Below, piece after piece: positions 9,661-19,781 of a stretch of DNA of 55,824 nucleotides; position 1 is the stretch's first letter; each line of letters opens with the position of its first letter. The stretch is from the NCBI GenBank assembly GCA_000257205.1, contig AEZC01000009.1, positions 1 through 55,824 of the forward strand. Direction: 5' to 3'. Origin of the DNA: Vibrio ordalii ATCC 33509 (GTDB lineage: Bacteria; Pseudomonadota; Gammaproteobacteria; Enterobacterales; Vibrionaceae). Both the position numbers and the translations under genes were made by a program. The notes beneath the pieces were generated by a model. It saw only the letters and a program-made list of their open reading frames with translations, had not been told where the DNA came from and did not search any database.

Positions 9661-11043
9661 ATGAATAATCTGATGCTGATGGTTGTACTACTGGCGGTAA
9701 TGACACTGGCTTACCACTTAGGGCTGACGCGCAGTAAAAAAGTGGCATCAACCAATACTGGGGCTCAGCGCTTACATTCTCGGCCTGTTTACCACGGTAT
9801 GCTAACTCTGCTTTGGTGTGCAGTTCCTGCACTGCTCATCTGGATAATGTGGAGTCTATCTTCTCCCATACTGATTCAGCAAATGGTGGTTGATAGCCTT
9901 CCTACGGATCTGCAACCAACGGCAGCTGAAAGCACTCACGTGCTGATGAATAAACTGCATAATATCGCCAGCGGTTTCGCTGTACTCGATAGTTTTTCTC
10001 CTCAAGAAATTACCGCCGCAGACTACTTAAAGCAGTTAGAACAACGCAGTGATTTATTACTCTCGGGTTTGATGGCAACCGTTGCCGCTGCTGGCATAGT
10101 ATTCAGTACACGTCAAATTCGTCCTGATCTTCGCGCGCGTAACAAAGTAGAAACCGCACTGCACATATTACTGATTCTATGCTCTGGTGTGGCGATTTTA
10201 ACCACAGTAGGTATTGTCCTTTCTATGGTTGGAGAAGCGTTACGTTTCTTTAGTTTTGTTAGCCCGAGTGAATTTTTCTTCGGCACCACATGGAACCCTC
10301 GCTTTTCAACCGTTGGAACAGAGAACCAAACCGGCTTTGGTATGTTGCCATTACTGGCAGGAACCTTTTTAATTGCCTTGATTGCCTTAATCGTCGCTAT
10401 TCCTATTGGCCTGATGTGCGCTATTTATCTGGCTGAATATGCGCCAAGTCGCGTTCGTTCAGTAGCCAAACCGATTATTGAAGTGCTGGCGGGTATTCCT
10501 ACCATCGTTTATGGTTTTTTCGCTTTGATTACCGTCGGCCCATTTTTAACCGAACTGGGTCAGTGGCTCCATATTGATATTCGTGCCACTTCAGCTCTCA
10601 CTGCTGGGATTGTGATGGGCTTAATGGTCATTCCTTTTATTTCCTCTTTGTCCGACGACATTCTTACTCAAGTACCAAAAGCACTGCGAGATGGCTCGTT
10701 AGGACTGGGCGCGACTAAGTCAGAAACCATTCGTAAAGTGGTACTACCTGCCGCTCTACCCGGTATTACGGGGGCTGTACTACTCGCGGCCAGTCGCGCG
10801 ATAGGTGAAACCATGATTGTAGTCCTTGCTGCCGGAAACAGTCCAGTGTTGACCGCCAATCCATTCGAAGCAGTCTCAACCATGACGGTTACGATCGTTA
10901 ACCAATTAACGGGAGACACTGATTTTGCTAGCCCACAGTCATTAGTCGCGTTTGCACTTGGTCTGACCCTATTTGTGATCACTTTGGTTCTTAATGTGAT
11001 CGCACTCGTTATCGTGCGTAAGTACCGTGAACAGTATGAGTAA
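9661..11043 (+). CDS. pstC: phosphate ABC transporter permease PstC
   Basis: A 460-residue inner-membrane permease, longer than E. coli PstC (about 319) because of an N-terminal extension with additional membrane helices and a periplasmic stretch. The core transport domain begins near TTWNPRF and carries the cytoplasmic coupling loop PKALRDGSLGLGATKSETIRKVVLPAALPG split over 10675-10770, which contacts PstB, followed by AIGETM. AAGGTAAGA precedes ATG 9661. PstC forms the channel with PstA. Its 3' end overlaps the pstA start within a short tandem repeat. The long form is common in vibrios and related genera as far as I know. Confidence 0.9.
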   Translation: MNNLMLMVVLLAVMTLAYHLGLTRSKKVASTNTGAQRLHSRPVYHGMLTLLWCAVPALLIWIMWSLSSPILIQQMVVDSLPTDLQPTAAESTHVLMNKLHNIASGFAVLDSFSPQEITAADYLKQLEQRSDLLLSGLMATVAAAGIVFSTRQIRPDLRARNKVETALHILLILCSGVAILTTVGIVLSMVGEALRFFSFVSPSEFFFGTTWNPRFSTVGTENQTGFGMLPLLAGTFLIALIALIVAIPIGLMCAIYLAEYAPSRVRSVAKPIIEVLAGIPTIVYGFFALITVGPFLTELGQWLHIDIRATSALTAGIVMGLMVIPFISSLSDDILTQVPKALRDGSLGLGATKSETIRKVVLPAALPGITGAVLLAASRAIGETMIVVLAAGNSPVLTANPFEAVSTMTVTIVNQLTGDTDFASPQSLVAFALGLTLFVITLVLNVIALVIVRKYREQYE

Positions 11044-11087
11044 CGCTATGGACAACAGTATGAGTAACGCTATGGACAACAGTATGA
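11030..11087. repeat. 24-bp tandem repeat over the pstC stop / pstA start
   Basis: A 24-base unit (starting AACAGTATGAGTAACGC) occurs at 11030-11053 and 11054-11077, followed by a 10-base partial copy. It encodes NSMSNAMD twice at the PstA N-terminus and multiplies the in-frame ATG codons (11036, 11048, 11060, 11072, 11084). The first unit contains the pstC stop (11041-11043). Confidence 0.92.
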
Positions 11088-12454
11088 ATACCTCCAGCCT
11101 TTCAAATGATGACGCTTTAGCCCGGCGTAACGAAACAAAGCAGCGCATTGCTCGCTCGCTGAAAAAACGTCACAACAGTGAACGCCGCTTTAAAGCCTTT
11201 GGCATTGCTGCCGTTGCTCTAGCGTTAAGCTTTGTGGCGATATTATTCACCTCGATTCTTTCTAAAGGCATTCCTGCATTTTGGCAAGCCACCGTGACAT
11301 TGGATGTCTACTTTGACCCTGATGTGGTGAAAATTGATCCTAAACCCATTCAGCAAAATGATGAGAGCCCTGCACAATTCAGGCAACGCATGCTGACATG
11401 GCAAAGCAGTGTTGGCATGGTTAATTTCAACCGTATTATTGTCAACAGTTTGGCTAATGAAATCCCTGAAGCGACTCGCTACCAGCGTGATGCGATCAAA
11501 TTGATCACCAGCGGCGAGCGTTTTGCTCTACGCGATATGATAGTCAATGACCCTTCACTGGTCGGCCAAACCTTACGTCTTGATTTACTGGCCGAAGCCA
11601 ACGTCGATGTGTGGTTGAAAGGCAACATCGACCGTGACCTACCCGACTCTCGTCAGCAGTTAAGTGCTCGTACTCGCGCTTGGGCTGATGAATTGGCTGA
11701 GCGTGGCGTTATCCAAAACAAATTCAGTACAGCGCTGTTTATGAACGTCGATTCTCGCAGCTCATTAGCTTCGGCTGGCCTTGCTGGGGCGTTTATGGGC
11801 TCGGTATTTATGATGCTCATTGTTATGGTATTGGCGGTACCGATTGGCGTCGCTTCCGCGATTTACCTAGAAGAATTTGCCCCAAAAAACAAGTTCACCG
11901 ATTTGATTGAAGTGAACATCAACAACTTGGCGGCGGTTCCTTCGATTGTTTTTGGTTTACTGGGCGCTTCAGTGTTTATTTTGTGGTTTAAGCTGCCGCT
12001 CTCTGCGCCATTTGTCGGTGGTTTGGTGCTAACGCTTATGACGTTGCCGACGGTCATCATCGCCACGCGTTCGACGTTAAAAGCGATCCCTCCCTCGATT
12101 CGGCAAGCAGCACTGGGTATCGGTGCATCGAAAACGCAAGCGGTATTTCATCACGTATTGCCTTTGGCATTACCCGGTATTTTGACTGGGGCCATTTTAG
12201 GTATCGCGCAAGCATTGGGTGAGACAGCACCACTTCTTTTGATCGGCATGAGCTCGTTTGTGGCTAGTGTGCCTGCGACACCGCTCGATCAATCAACCGC
12301 GCTACCAGTGCAAATTTTCCTCTGGCAAGGTAACGAACTGCGTAACTTTTTTGAAGCAAGAACGTCTGCTGCAATCACCGTATTGTTAGCATTAATGATT
12401 AGCTTAAATGCGTTGGCGATTTGGTTGCGCCGACGCTTTGAAACTCGGTGGTAA
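11036..12454 (+). CDS. pstA: phosphate ABC transporter permease PstA
   Basis: About 470 residues of an inner-membrane permease with a long N-terminal soluble and periplasmic region and a C-terminal six-helix transport domain. The coupling loop [20 protein letters not shown] and the following [13 protein letters not shown] are typical of PstA. The start is uncertain: five in-frame ATG codons lie within a 24-base tandem repeat, and an upstream GTG lies at 11027. I chose ATG 11036, which overlaps the pstC stop by 8 bases and would allow translational coupling; no clear Shine-Dalgarno sequence is seen. The extra NSMSNAMD repeats probably have no effect on transport. Confidence 0.88.
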   Translation: MSNAMDNSMSNAMDNSMNTSSLSNDDALARRNETKQRIARSLKKRHNSERRFKAFGIAAVALALSFVAILFTSILSKGIPAFWQATVTLDVYFDPDVVKIDPKPIQQNDESPAQFRQRMLTWQSSVGMVNFNRIIVNSLANEIPEATRYQRDAIKLITSGERFALRDMIVNDPSLVGQTLRLDLLAEANVDVWLKGNIDRDLPDSRQQLSARTRAWADELAERGVIQNKFSTALFMNVDSRSSLASAGLAGAFMGSVFMMLIVMVLAVPIGVASAIYLEEFAPKNKFTDLIEVNINNLAAVPSIVFGLLGASVFILWFKLPLSAPFVGGLVLTLMTLPTVIIATRSTLKAIPPSIRQAALGIGASKTQAVFHHVLPLALPGILTGAILGIAQALGETAPLLLIGMSSFVASVPATPLDQSTALPVQIFLWQGNELRNFFEARTSAAITVLLALMISLNALAIWLRRRFETRW

Positions 12455-12477
12455 TAAAGATGATAAGTGAAGCTATT

Positions 12478-13299
12478 ATGAACAAACACACCCTTGTGAC
12501 ACCACAGGTAAAGAGCACAGCTAAAGAAGCGGCCCAAGCCACACAGATTAAAATGGCCGCTCGTGATGTGAAAGTTTTCTATGGTGAGACTGAGGCGCTA
12601 CACGGCATCAATATGGATATCATTGAGCATGAAGTGGTCGCCTTTATTGGCCCTTCAGGTTGCGGTAAATCGACTTTTTTACGCTGTCTAAATCGCATGA
12701 ATGACACCATCGACACGGCTCGTGTTGAAGGTTCAGTTACCTTAGATGGGCAAGACATCTATCACCCAAGTTTGGATGTGGTCCAACTGCGAGCACAAGT
12801 GGGCATGGTGTTCCAAAAACCGAATCCGTTCCCAAAATCGATTTATGAAAATATCGCCTACGGTCCGAAATTACATGGTTTAGTCAACAATAAATCCGAC
12901 TTAGACGAAATCGTCGAAACCAGTTTACGTCGTGCTGGTTTGTGGAAAGAAGTCAAAGATCGCTTATCAGCGCCAGGGACAGGGTTGTCTGGTGGTCAGC
13001 AGCAGCGTTTGTGTATTGCACGGGCGATTGCAGTAAATCCAGAAGTCATCTTAATGGATGAACCTTGTTCGGCGCTTGACCCTATTGCGACTTCGATCAT
13101 TGAAGATTTAATCGATGAGCTCAAAGGCAGCTACACCATTGCGATGGTGACACACAACATGCAACAAGCGGCGCGCGTTTCCGATAAAACCGCTTTTTTC
13201 CACTTGGGTAACCTCGTTGAACTGAGTGAAACCCGTGAGCTGTTCACTAACCCTCGTGATAGCCGTACTGAAGATTACATTACTGGCCGTTTCGGTTAA
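12478..13299 (+). CDS. pstB: phosphate ABC transporter ATPase PstB
   Basis: About 273 residues with Walker [10 protein letters not shown], signature [14 protein letters not shown], Walker [14 protein letters not shown] and the switch His in [15 protein letters not shown]. It energises phosphate import through PstCA and also belongs to the complex that signals phosphate sufficiency to PhoR via PhoU. The start could be ATG 12460 or 12478, or GTG 12448, which overlaps pstA; I prefer 12478, where AAGTGAAG lies upstream, and conserved sequence begins well downstream. It directly follows pstA and precedes phoU by 23 bases. Confidence 0.92.
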   Translation: MNKHTLVTPQVKSTAKEAAQATQIKMAARDVKVFYGETEALHGINMDIIEHEVVAFIGPSGCGKSTFLRCLNRMNDTIDTARVEGSVTLDGQDIYHPSLDVVQLRAQVGMVFQKPNPFPKSIYENIAYGPKLHGLVNNKSDLDEIVETSLRRAGLWKEVKDRLSAPGTGLSGGQQQRLCIARAIAVNPEVILMDEPCSALDPIATSIIEDLIDELKGSYTIAMVTHNMQQAARVSDKTAFFHLGNLVELSETRELFTNPRDSRTEDYITGRFG

Positions 13300-13322
13300 C
13301 GATCGTTTTTTAGGAGAACTTT

Positions 13323-14075
13323 ATGACAACTCATGGTGTCGATGGGCACACCTCTCATAGCTACAATAGCGAAATGCGTTCTATTGTGGATAGCGTGGTG
13401 AATATGGGTGATTTAGTCATCGTACAAGTGCGAGACGCACTCGATGCGTTTATGACAGGCAATACCGAACAAGCCAAGCAAGTAATTGAAAACGATCATA
13501 ATATCAATTTGTTAGAGCTGGCTATTGATCAACGCTGCATTGATATTTTAGTCAAACGCCAACCCGCAGCACGTGATTTACGTGCGGTATTTTCGATCAT
13601 GAAAGCGATCATGGATCTGGAACGAATTGGCGATCAATCTAAACGTATCGCTCATGCGGTGTTACGTTTAAAGGAACATCATCCGGGTAACAAAGACTAT
13701 TTTGAGGGCATTGAACTACAAGAAGATGCATTTGAAAAAATCAATGCTAACGTGATCAATATGCTGCAAAAATCGATGAACGCTTTTCACGATCTCAATG
13801 CGCACGATGCGCTAGAAGCAGCCATGTTGGATAAGCAAATCGACAACAGCTACGGCGATATTTTGCGTCAAAATGATAAAGATATGCTGGTACAAGGTAC
13901 TGACTATCAAACCATTTTGGAAATCACTTGGATTGGTCGCGCCGTCGAACGGATTGGCGATCACGCGCGCAACGTTTGTGAGTACACGATCTATTTTGTC
14001 ACTGGCTTAGACGTACGCCACCAAAAAGATCAAGCCATTGCCGATCTTTTAGCGAGTCAGAAAACCCGTTCGTAG
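13323..14075 (+). CDS. phoU: phosphate-signalling protein PhoU
   Basis: A 250-residue all-helical protein with two PhoU repeats. The metal-binding motifs are visible as IMDLERIGDQSKRIAH in the first half and WIGRAVERIGDHARNVCEY in the second. PhoU inhibits PhoR kinase activity when phosphate is abundant and restrains Pst transport. TAGGAGA gives a strong ribosome binding site ahead of ATG 13323. It is the last gene of the pst operon and is followed by a clear terminator. Confidence 0.93.
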   Translation: MTTHGVDGHTSHSYNSEMRSIVDSVVNMGDLVIVQVRDALDAFMTGNTEQAKQVIENDHNINLLELAIDQRCIDILVKRQPAARDLRAVFSIMKAIMDLERIGDQSKRIAHAVLRLKEHHPGNKDYFEGIELQEDAFEKINANVINMLQKSMNAFHDLNAHDALEAAMLDKQIDNSYGDILRQNDKDMLVQGTDYQTILEITWIGRAVERIGDHARNVCEYTIYFVTGLDVRHQKDQAIADLLASQKTRS

Positions 14076-14094
14076 TGATATTGCTCATTGGTAA

Positions 14095-14128
14095 AAAGGC
14101 TGCAAATTCGCAGCCTTTGATTTTTTTC
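14095..14128 (+). terminator. rho-independent terminator of the pst-phoU operon
   Basis: AAAGGCTGC (14095-14103) pairs with GCAGCCTTT (14110-14118) around a 6-base loop and is followed by a run of seven T residues after GA. Confidence 0.88.
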
Positions 14129-14174
14129 GGAAAGCCAACCCGGTGTTTAAACCAGTTACGCCCCCCATTCTGCC

Positions 14175-15269
14175 TTAAGCATTATGCGGTTTATCACTAG
14201 GATGAATGGCATAGTATTTCTTTTTCATGCGCAGCGCGACGTTGACCAAGGCAATCAACACAGGCACTTCAACCAAGGGACCAATCACACCCGCAAATGC
14301 TTGATCGGAATTTAAACCGAACACAGCAATGGAGACCGCAATCGCCAGTTCAAAATTGTTGCCTGATGAGGTAAAAGCAATTGAGGCATTTTGATCGTAA
14401 GGAATGCCCAGTTTTTTACCAATGAAAAAGCTGACAAAAAACATCACCAAGAAGTAAATCACCAAAGGTATCGCTACGCGTATCACGTCCATCGGCAGCT
14501 CAATGATCATCTCGCCTTTCAGGCTGAACATCAAAACTATCGTCGCTAGTAGTGCCACCAGCGTAATCGGTGAAATACGCGGAATAAACTCCTCGTTGTA
14601 CCATTGCTCACCTTTCGCGGCCACCAACCATTTGCGGCTCAAAAAGCCAGCTAAAAATGGGATGCCTAAATAAATCAGTACACTTTCGGCGATATCGAGA
14701 ATGGTAATATCAACTACAAAGCTCTCTAGCCCAAAATACGGCGGCAAAACAGTAATAAATAGCCACGCCATAAAACTGTAGGTGACGATTTGGAATGCGC
14801 TATTGAGCGCCACCAGCGCTGCGCCGTACTCTTTGTTCCCGCCGCTGATATCATTCCACACCAATACCATCGCGATGCAGCGCGCCAGGCCAATTAAGAT
14901 CAGTCCGACCATATAACCGGGGTAATCACGTAAGAAAATGATCGCCAATGCAAACATTAAGATAGGCCCAACAATCCAGTTCATCACTAAAGAGAGTGTG
15001 ATGGCGCGTTTATCACGAGTCACTTCACCTAGCAGGCTGTAATTCACTTTTGCCAGCGGTGGATACATCATCAAAATCAAACCGATCGCCAGCGGAATAT
15101 TGGTCGAACCGACCGACATGCTCTCATTCCACTGCGCCACTTGCGGAAAGAAGACACCGATCGCCACCCCGAACCCCATCGCAAGAAAAATCCACAAGGT
15201 TAGATAGCGATCAAGAAAACTCATTTTTTCGGCTGCAGAGGCTTCTGCGCAGACAGGTAATTCACTCAT
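14175..15269 (-). CDS. acr3: arsenite efflux permease, ACR3 family
   Basis: A 364-residue ten-helix carrier of normal ACR3 length. It begins with the conserved [21 protein letters not shown] helix, carries [17 protein letters not shown] with the Cys in helix 4 that ACR3 pumps need for As(III) transport, and ends with [18 protein letters not shown] and [10 protein letters not shown]. It expels arsenite (and perhaps antimonite) across the inner membrane using the proton gradient. ATG 15269 has a GAGA ribosome site; Met16 is an alternative. It follows an arsR gene on the same strand (83-base gap), forming arsR-acr3. No arsenate reductase gene is visible in the window. Confidence 0.92.
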   Translation of the reverse strand: MSELPVCAEASAAEKMSFLDRYLTLWIFLAMGFGVAIGVFFPQVAQWNESMSVGSTNIPLAIGLILMMYPPLAKVNYSLLGEVTRDKRAITLSLVMNWIVGPILMFALAIIFLRDYPGYMVGLILIGLARCIAMVLVWNDISGGNKEYGAALVALNSAFQIVTYSFMAWLFITVLPPYFGLESFVVDITILDIAESVLIYLGIPFLAGFLSRKWLVAAKGEQWYNEEFIPRISPITLVALLATIVLMFSLKGEMIIELPMDVIRVAIPLVIYFLVMFFVSFFIGKKLGIPYDQNASIAFTSSGNNFELAIAVSIAVFGLNSDQAFAGVIGPLVEVPVLIALVNVALRMKKKYYAIHPSDKPHNA

Positions 15270-15352
15270 ACATCACATCTCTCGGTAAGTCTAAAAGGGA
15301 GCCGCGCACAACTTTCTACTTACAGCCATGGCGAAATAGCAACGCTAAAATT

Positions 15353-15682
15353 TCATTCATTTTGACAAGATGGGTGAGCAATACGCGTTAGCTCTTGCGC
15401 AATCAATGCAGCATTGTGGCTCAGAGTGATGTCCAATATCTGCACCATCCAACTTTCCAGCTCAGGATTAATTTGGTAGTACACCCACTTGCCGCGCCGC
15501 TCATCAATCACTAATTCATTTTTTCTCAGTTCTGCTAAATGGCGTGACACCTTAGGCTGGCTTAATTGCAACGCATTCATTAAATCACACACGCACAACT
15601 GCCCTTGATGCTTCATCAACAGAAGCGATTTAAGCCTCGTCTCTTCAGACAAGGATTTATAAAAAGATAAACTGCGGCACAT
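15353..15682 (-). CDS. arsR: ArsR-family arsenic-responsive repressor of acr3
   Basis: A winged-helix repressor of about 109 residues with FYKSLSEETRLKSLLLM, the metal-binding LCVCDLM and the recognition helix region SQPKVSRHLAELR. Two of the three cysteines of the classical ELCVCDLC site remain and the third is replaced by Met. The open frame extends to a TTG at 15715, but ATG 15682 gives the normal ArsR N-terminus, so I use it. It precedes acr3 and probably represses that operon until As(III) binds. It is clearly different from the arsR at 7675-8016, so the two arsenic loci were probably acquired separately. Confidence 0.88.
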   Translation of the reverse strand: MCRSLSFYKSLSEETRLKSLLLMKHQGQLCVCDLMNALQLSQPKVSRHLAELRKNELVIDERRGKWVYYQINPELESWMVQILDITLSHNAALIAQELTRIAHPSCQNE

Positions 15683-15977
15683 AAACAATACATATGGAAT
15701 ATCGAATGTGTTCAAGTGTAAGGAGCAAAAGAATAAAAGTCAAACACCAGAACTATCCTCGCGTACGACCGGCAGCGCTTGAAAAACAGCGTGATAACGG
15801 GAGGAATCGACGACTGCAATACAAATAGTGATCGTTTGGTTGACCTACACCACATCAATGATTAGGATCACATTTTTAAAATCAACCAAGAGATGTTGCG
15901 AATGCTGCTTACGCCGCCCTAGATAGATCTTTACCTCTCACAACTCACCTTTTTATTTCATTTTTTAGAGATTAAGT

Positions 15978-17468
15978 ATGCTACAAAATATTAAGCGCGA
16001 TTGGTTTTCCAATGTGCGAGGGGATGTTCTAGCTGGCACTGTCGTTGCGTTAGCATTAGTTCCTGAGGCAATAGCCTTTTCTATCATCGCGGGTGTAGAC
16101 CCTAAAATCGGCCTTTACGCTTCATTCAGTATTGCCGTGATCATTTCAATTGTCGGTGGACGCCCCGGCATGATCTCAGCAGCCACTGGTGCAATGGCGC
16201 TGTTGATGGTCACTTTAGTCAAAGAGCATGGCTTGCAATATCTACTGGCAGCCACTGTTTTGACCGGGGTTCTACAAATACTGGCCGGTTACCTCAAACT
16301 GGGCGATTTGATGCGTTTTGTATCACGTTCGGTCGTGACGGGGTTTGTTAACGCACTGGCGATTCTGATTTTTATGGCGCAATTACCAGAGCTGACCAAT
16401 GTAACATGGCATGTTTATGCCATGACACTCGGTGGGCTGGCGATTATCTACCTATTCCCCTACGTTCCTGTGGTTGGCAAATTGCTACCTTCGCCATTAG
16501 TGTGCATTATCGCCTTAACTCTGATTGCTATCAGCTTTGGCATTGATATTCGCACTGTGGGCGATATGGGTGAATTACCAGATACTTTGCCGATATTTTT
16601 ATGGCCAGATGTTCCGCTCAACCTTGAAACCTTATGGATTATATTTCCTTATTCAGCCGGATTGGCCGTTGTCGGTTTATTAGAATCAATGATGACAGCA
16701 ACCATTGTTGACGATTTAACCGATACCAGCAGTGATAAAAATCGTGAATGTAAAGGCCAAGGTATCGCCAACATTGCCACTGGCTTTCTTGGCGGCATGG
16801 CCGGTTGTGCGATGATTGGTCAATCGATCATCAACATTAAATCCGGCGGACGCGGCAGGCTCTCTACTTTTTGCGCCGGTATTTTACTGATCATTATGGT
16901 GGTGTTTTTAAGTGATTGGCTCAAGCTCATCCCGATGGCGGCTTTAGTGGCGGTAATGATCATGGTTTCCATTGGGACCTTCTCTTGGAGTTCGGTAAAG
17001 GATCTCAAAACTCACCCGCTTTCTACCAGCATCGTGATGATCGCGACCGTTGTGGTTGTGGTTGCAACCCATAACTTAGCGATCGGTGTCGGTGTCGGCG
17101 TGCTGCTTGCTTCTCTTTTCTTTGCTAACAAAATTGGCCGCTTCATGGTGGTGAAAAGCGAACTCTCTGAAAATGGAGAAGAGCGTACTTATCGTGTTGT
17201 CGGACAAGTCTTTTTTGCTTCATCCGATCAATTTATGAACGCGTTTGACTTTAAAGAGGTCTTAGAGCGTGTCACTATCGACCTCTCTGCGGCGCACTTT
17301 TGGGATATCACCTCGGTTTCTTCGCTAGATCGTGCTGTTATCAAATTCCGACGCGAAGGGATCGATGTAAACATCATCGGTATGAATGAAGCAACAGCAA
17401 CGATTGTCGATAAATTCGGCGTACATGATAAGCCAGAAGAAGTTGAAAAGCTGATGGGCGGACATTAA
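15978..17468 (+). CDS. SulP/SLC26-family inorganic anion transporter with STAS domain
   Basis: A 496-residue protein. About twelve membrane helices (residues about 15-390) open with the SulP start [19 protein letters not shown] and contain GLYASF, then a cytoplasmic STAS domain follows (about 400-490, with [21 protein letters not shown]). Family members carry sulfate, bicarbonate or dicarboxylates; the substrate cannot be read from the sequence. It is followed after only 10 bases by a universal stress protein, so the two are probably co-transcribed and end at the terminator at 18353. The 295 bases between arsR and this gene hold its promoter region but no clear motif. Confidence 0.88.
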   Translation: MLQNIKRDWFSNVRGDVLAGTVVALALVPEAIAFSIIAGVDPKIGLYASFSIAVIISIVGGRPGMISAATGAMALLMVTLVKEHGLQYLLAATVLTGVLQILAGYLKLGDLMRFVSRSVVTGFVNALAILIFMAQLPELTNVTWHVYAMTLGGLAIIYLFPYVPVVGKLLPSPLVCIIALTLIAISFGIDIRTVGDMGELPDTLPIFLWPDVPLNLETLWIIFPYSAGLAVVGLLESMMTATIVDDLTDTSSDKNRECKGQGIANIATGFLGGMAGCAMIGQSIINIKSGGRGRLSTFCAGILLIIMVVFLSDWLKLIPMAALVAVMIMVSIGTFSWSSVKDLKTHPLSTSIVMIATVVVVVATHNLAIGVGVGVLLASLFFANKIGRFMVVKSELSENGEERTYRVVGQVFFASSDQFMNAFDFKEVLERVTIDLSAAHFWDITSVSSLDRAVIKFRREGIDVNIIGMNEATATIVDKFGVHDKPEEVEKLMGGH

Positions 17469-17478
17469 GGAACAGATT

Positions 17479-18327
17479 ATGACCAAGATTATAGCTTGTA
17501 TCGATGGATCAATTTATTCACAGTCGGTCGCCAATTTAAGCGTGTGGGCCGCCCAAAGCTTACAAGCACCGTTAACCTTACTGCACGTACTCGACAAATC
17601 CGCTAATGAAACGGAAAGTGAGCTGTCTGGTAACATCGGTTTAGGCAGCCGAGAGCAACTATTGAAAGAGCTGGTTGAACTAGACGAAAAGCGTTCTAAG
17701 CTGGCCTTAAGGCACGGTAAAGCGTTACTCAATGAGCTAGAAGCCAAAGCCCATGAACAAGGTTTGCAAGATATTCATAAGCTGCAAAAGCACGGCAACC
17801 TGCTGGACACTTTGCTTGATCTTGAAAACGAAATTCGTGTATTGGTGGTCGGTAAATCAGGTGAAGTGCACCAAAACGACGCCATGGCTGTTGGATCTCA
17901 ATTAGAGAGTATCGTGCGTACAATGAAGTCGCACACCTTAGTGGCAACGGGTGATTTTACACCACCACAAAGCTATCTATTGGCTTTTGATGGTAGCGAA
18001 ATCAGTCAAAAATTAGTAGATAAAGCCATTAAAACGCCGCTGCTGAAAGGGCTAGAGTGCCATTTGGTGATGGTGGAAGATAACCACGATAAAGCGATCG
18101 CGTTTAAAGCTGCCGCCGAAAAATTGTGTGAACACGGTATTCACGTTGTGGAAGCGTGCTTATCTGGCGAAGTTCATAAGGCGATTCTTCAGTACCAACA
18201 ACAAAACCAACTGGGCATGATCGTCATGGGCGCGTTTGGGCACTCTAAACTTCGTCAGTTCTTCGTTGGCAGTAACACCACTCGGATCTTAGCCGAATCA
18301 AGCGTGCCGATGTTGTTGATACGTTAA
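17479..18327 (+). CDS. uspA: tandem-domain universal stress protein
   Basis: A 282-residue protein with two Usp domains. The first begins TKIIACIDGSIYSQSVA and the second SYLLAFDGSEISQK near residue 162. The second ends with GAFGHSKLRQFFVGSNTTR, which fits the G-x2-G-x9-G-S ATP-binding motif of nucleotide-binding Usp proteins. Cytoplasmic; exact role unknown. It is likely co-transcribed with the upstream SulP transporter (TAAGGA ribosome site, 10-base gap), a pairing that suggests it regulates or responds to anion transport, though that is inference. Confidence 0.88.
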   Translation: MTKIIACIDGSIYSQSVANLSVWAAQSLQAPLTLLHVLDKSANETESELSGNIGLGSREQLLKELVELDEKRSKLALRHGKALLNELEAKAHEQGLQDIHKLQKHGNLLDTLLDLENEIRVLVVGKSGEVHQNDAMAVGSQLESIVRTMKSHTLVATGDFTPPQSYLLAFDGSEISQKLVDKAIKTPLLKGLECHLVMVEDNHDKAIAFKAAAEKLCEHGIHVVEACLSGEVHKAILQYQQQNQLGMIVMGAFGHSKLRQFFVGSNTTRILAESSVPMLLIR

Positions 18328-18352
18328 TAATTGATAAATCAATTACATAGAT

Positions 18353-18380
18353 AAAGCCTTCTGCGGAAGGCTTTTATTAT
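18353..18380 (+). terminator. terminator after the SulP-Usp operon
   Basis: AAAGCCTTC (18353-18361) pairs with GAAGGCTTT (18366-18374) around TGCG, followed by TATTAT. The interval 18381-18584 ahead of luxM shows no gene; it should contain the luxMN promoter. Confidence 0.82.
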
Positions 18381-18584
18381 AAAACGCTGTTGTGGAGGGT
18401 AAGTGCAAGTAGTAAACTTGCCGCGGATATGCAACGGGCACTAAAGACATTAGGTACAAATAAAATCGCGGTTACCGACACTGAGTGACGTGACGCCAAC
18501 TACTCTCCTAAATCAAAGTCCCATTTACTAGTGCCTATCTAATAAATAAAAAATAATTAAATAAACCTCGGCTAGGTTAACTCA

Positions 18585-19781
18585 ATGAAAATAATACCAT
18601 CTTTAGGCTCACAGCTGGCAACCAGCCTGTCTATCGAAAAAAAACAGCGGGCTCTGATAGAGTTCGTCATCAATACTTATCAACCACAGCAACGAGCTGA
18701 TCTTTTTCGCGCGGTGACAGATCACCGCAAAAACCAATTACTCAACCTATTTCCTGAACATCACAATAAAAGTTTCTCAGTACTGTTTGAATTGATAGAC
18801 TACCGAGATCTCATCCAGCGCTATCCGAATACATTAGATGAAGAAATAGCACATCTTGAGCAAGCCGTCAGCGAGTGTTATTCGCATTGGCTAGATTTCT
18901 GGTGTGAATGCGAAATTGCGGCTATAAAAACACTATTCCCTATCGAAGCGGATGCTCCTCCTCGTATCGAACTACCACTTAAAGACTGTGCTTACCGTGG
19001 TTTTTTGATCGACCAGATAGAACATTCTGAACTTTGGGTCACAACACCCAGTCACCCGCAAAAAATGCCGATTAAAGATGCGATCACCTTAAGCAATCTT
19101 GAGCTATTTATTAAAGGTGAAAAGTGGTACGAGATGCTACCTTTATTGTCCTTATCACAAAAGGGTAAGCACTTTGTTTTACTCAAGCATCCTGATAACG
19201 AAGCATCTCCCACACTGGTCGCTTCAATGTTGGTACAAGATTGGTCAGTAAATCAGACTTGGCTCAGCTATGTGCCACAGTTCAGTAATAAGCAGTGGCA
19301 GTTTTGCTTACCCGCTCATGGCTACCATGCCTTGATGGAATTACAGCTTTTCAAACCAGCGCTGCCAAAGTGCGACTCTCTCCCAGAATTCGATCAGCAA
19401 TTCCAGCTACAATTGGCTGATACGCGAGCAGTCTGTGAAGTGCTGCGTTTCACCGTCAGTGGCAACGCTCAGCAAAAGCTCTACTTCCTCTACCTTGCTC
19501 AAAAAAAGTTCATGCATGTAATGCATCAGCTAGGATACAAACTTGGTTTATTCGCTACTGCTCAATCTTTCATGCTTAATTTTTATCAAGCTGTTGACCC
19601 GAAAGCGTATTTCCATTGTGGAAATTGCGATCTGAATAGCGACGGAGTAAAAACTTATCGTGGTTTCTGGAATTTCGAATCGATGGACAGCGTCTTCAAG
19701 GATGCCGATTTTCGTGACTATAAACATGCGGTTTCTCAAAGTAGAAAATACCATTTAATCAAAAGGGAAGAGTATGCTTGA
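18585..19781 (+). CDS. luxM: LuxM-family acyl-homoserine-lactone synthase
   Basis: A 398-residue protein recognised as LuxM from its length, the central and C-terminal sequence (for example [20 protein letters not shown]) and above all its position: it overlaps luxN by 8 bases, the arrangement of V. harveyi luxMN and V. anguillarum vanMN. LuxM enzymes make an acyl-homoserine lactone from SAM and an acyl donor and are unrelated to LuxI. The product in V. harveyi is 3-hydroxybutanoyl-HSL and in V. anguillarum hexanoyl-type HSLs; which one is made here cannot be read from the sequence. The frame is intact. Confidence 0.87.
   Translation: MKIIPSLGSQLATSLSIEKKQRALIEFVINTYQPQQRADLFRAVTDHRKNQLLNLFPEHHNKSFSVLFELIDYRDLIQRYPNTLDEEIAHLEQAVSECYSHWLDFWCECEIAAIKTLFPIEADAPPRIELPLKDCAYRGFLIDQIEHSELWVTTPSHPQKMPIKDAITLSNLELFIKGEKWYEMLPLLSLSQKGKHFVLLKHPDNEASPTLVASMLVQDWSVNQTWLSYVPQFSNKQWQFCLPAHGYHALMELQLFKPALPKCDSLPEFDQQFQLQLADTRAVCEVLRFTVSGNAQQKLYFLYLAQKKFMHVMHQLGYKLGLFATAQSFMLNFYQAVDPKAYFHCGNCDLNSDGVKTYRGFWNFESMDSVFKDADFRDYKHAVSQSRKYHLIKREEYA

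Noticed and set aside
15683..15715. TTG start giving a 120-residue second ArsR
   Set aside because: The eleven added residues are not part of the ArsR fold and ATG 15682 gives the usual N-terminus.
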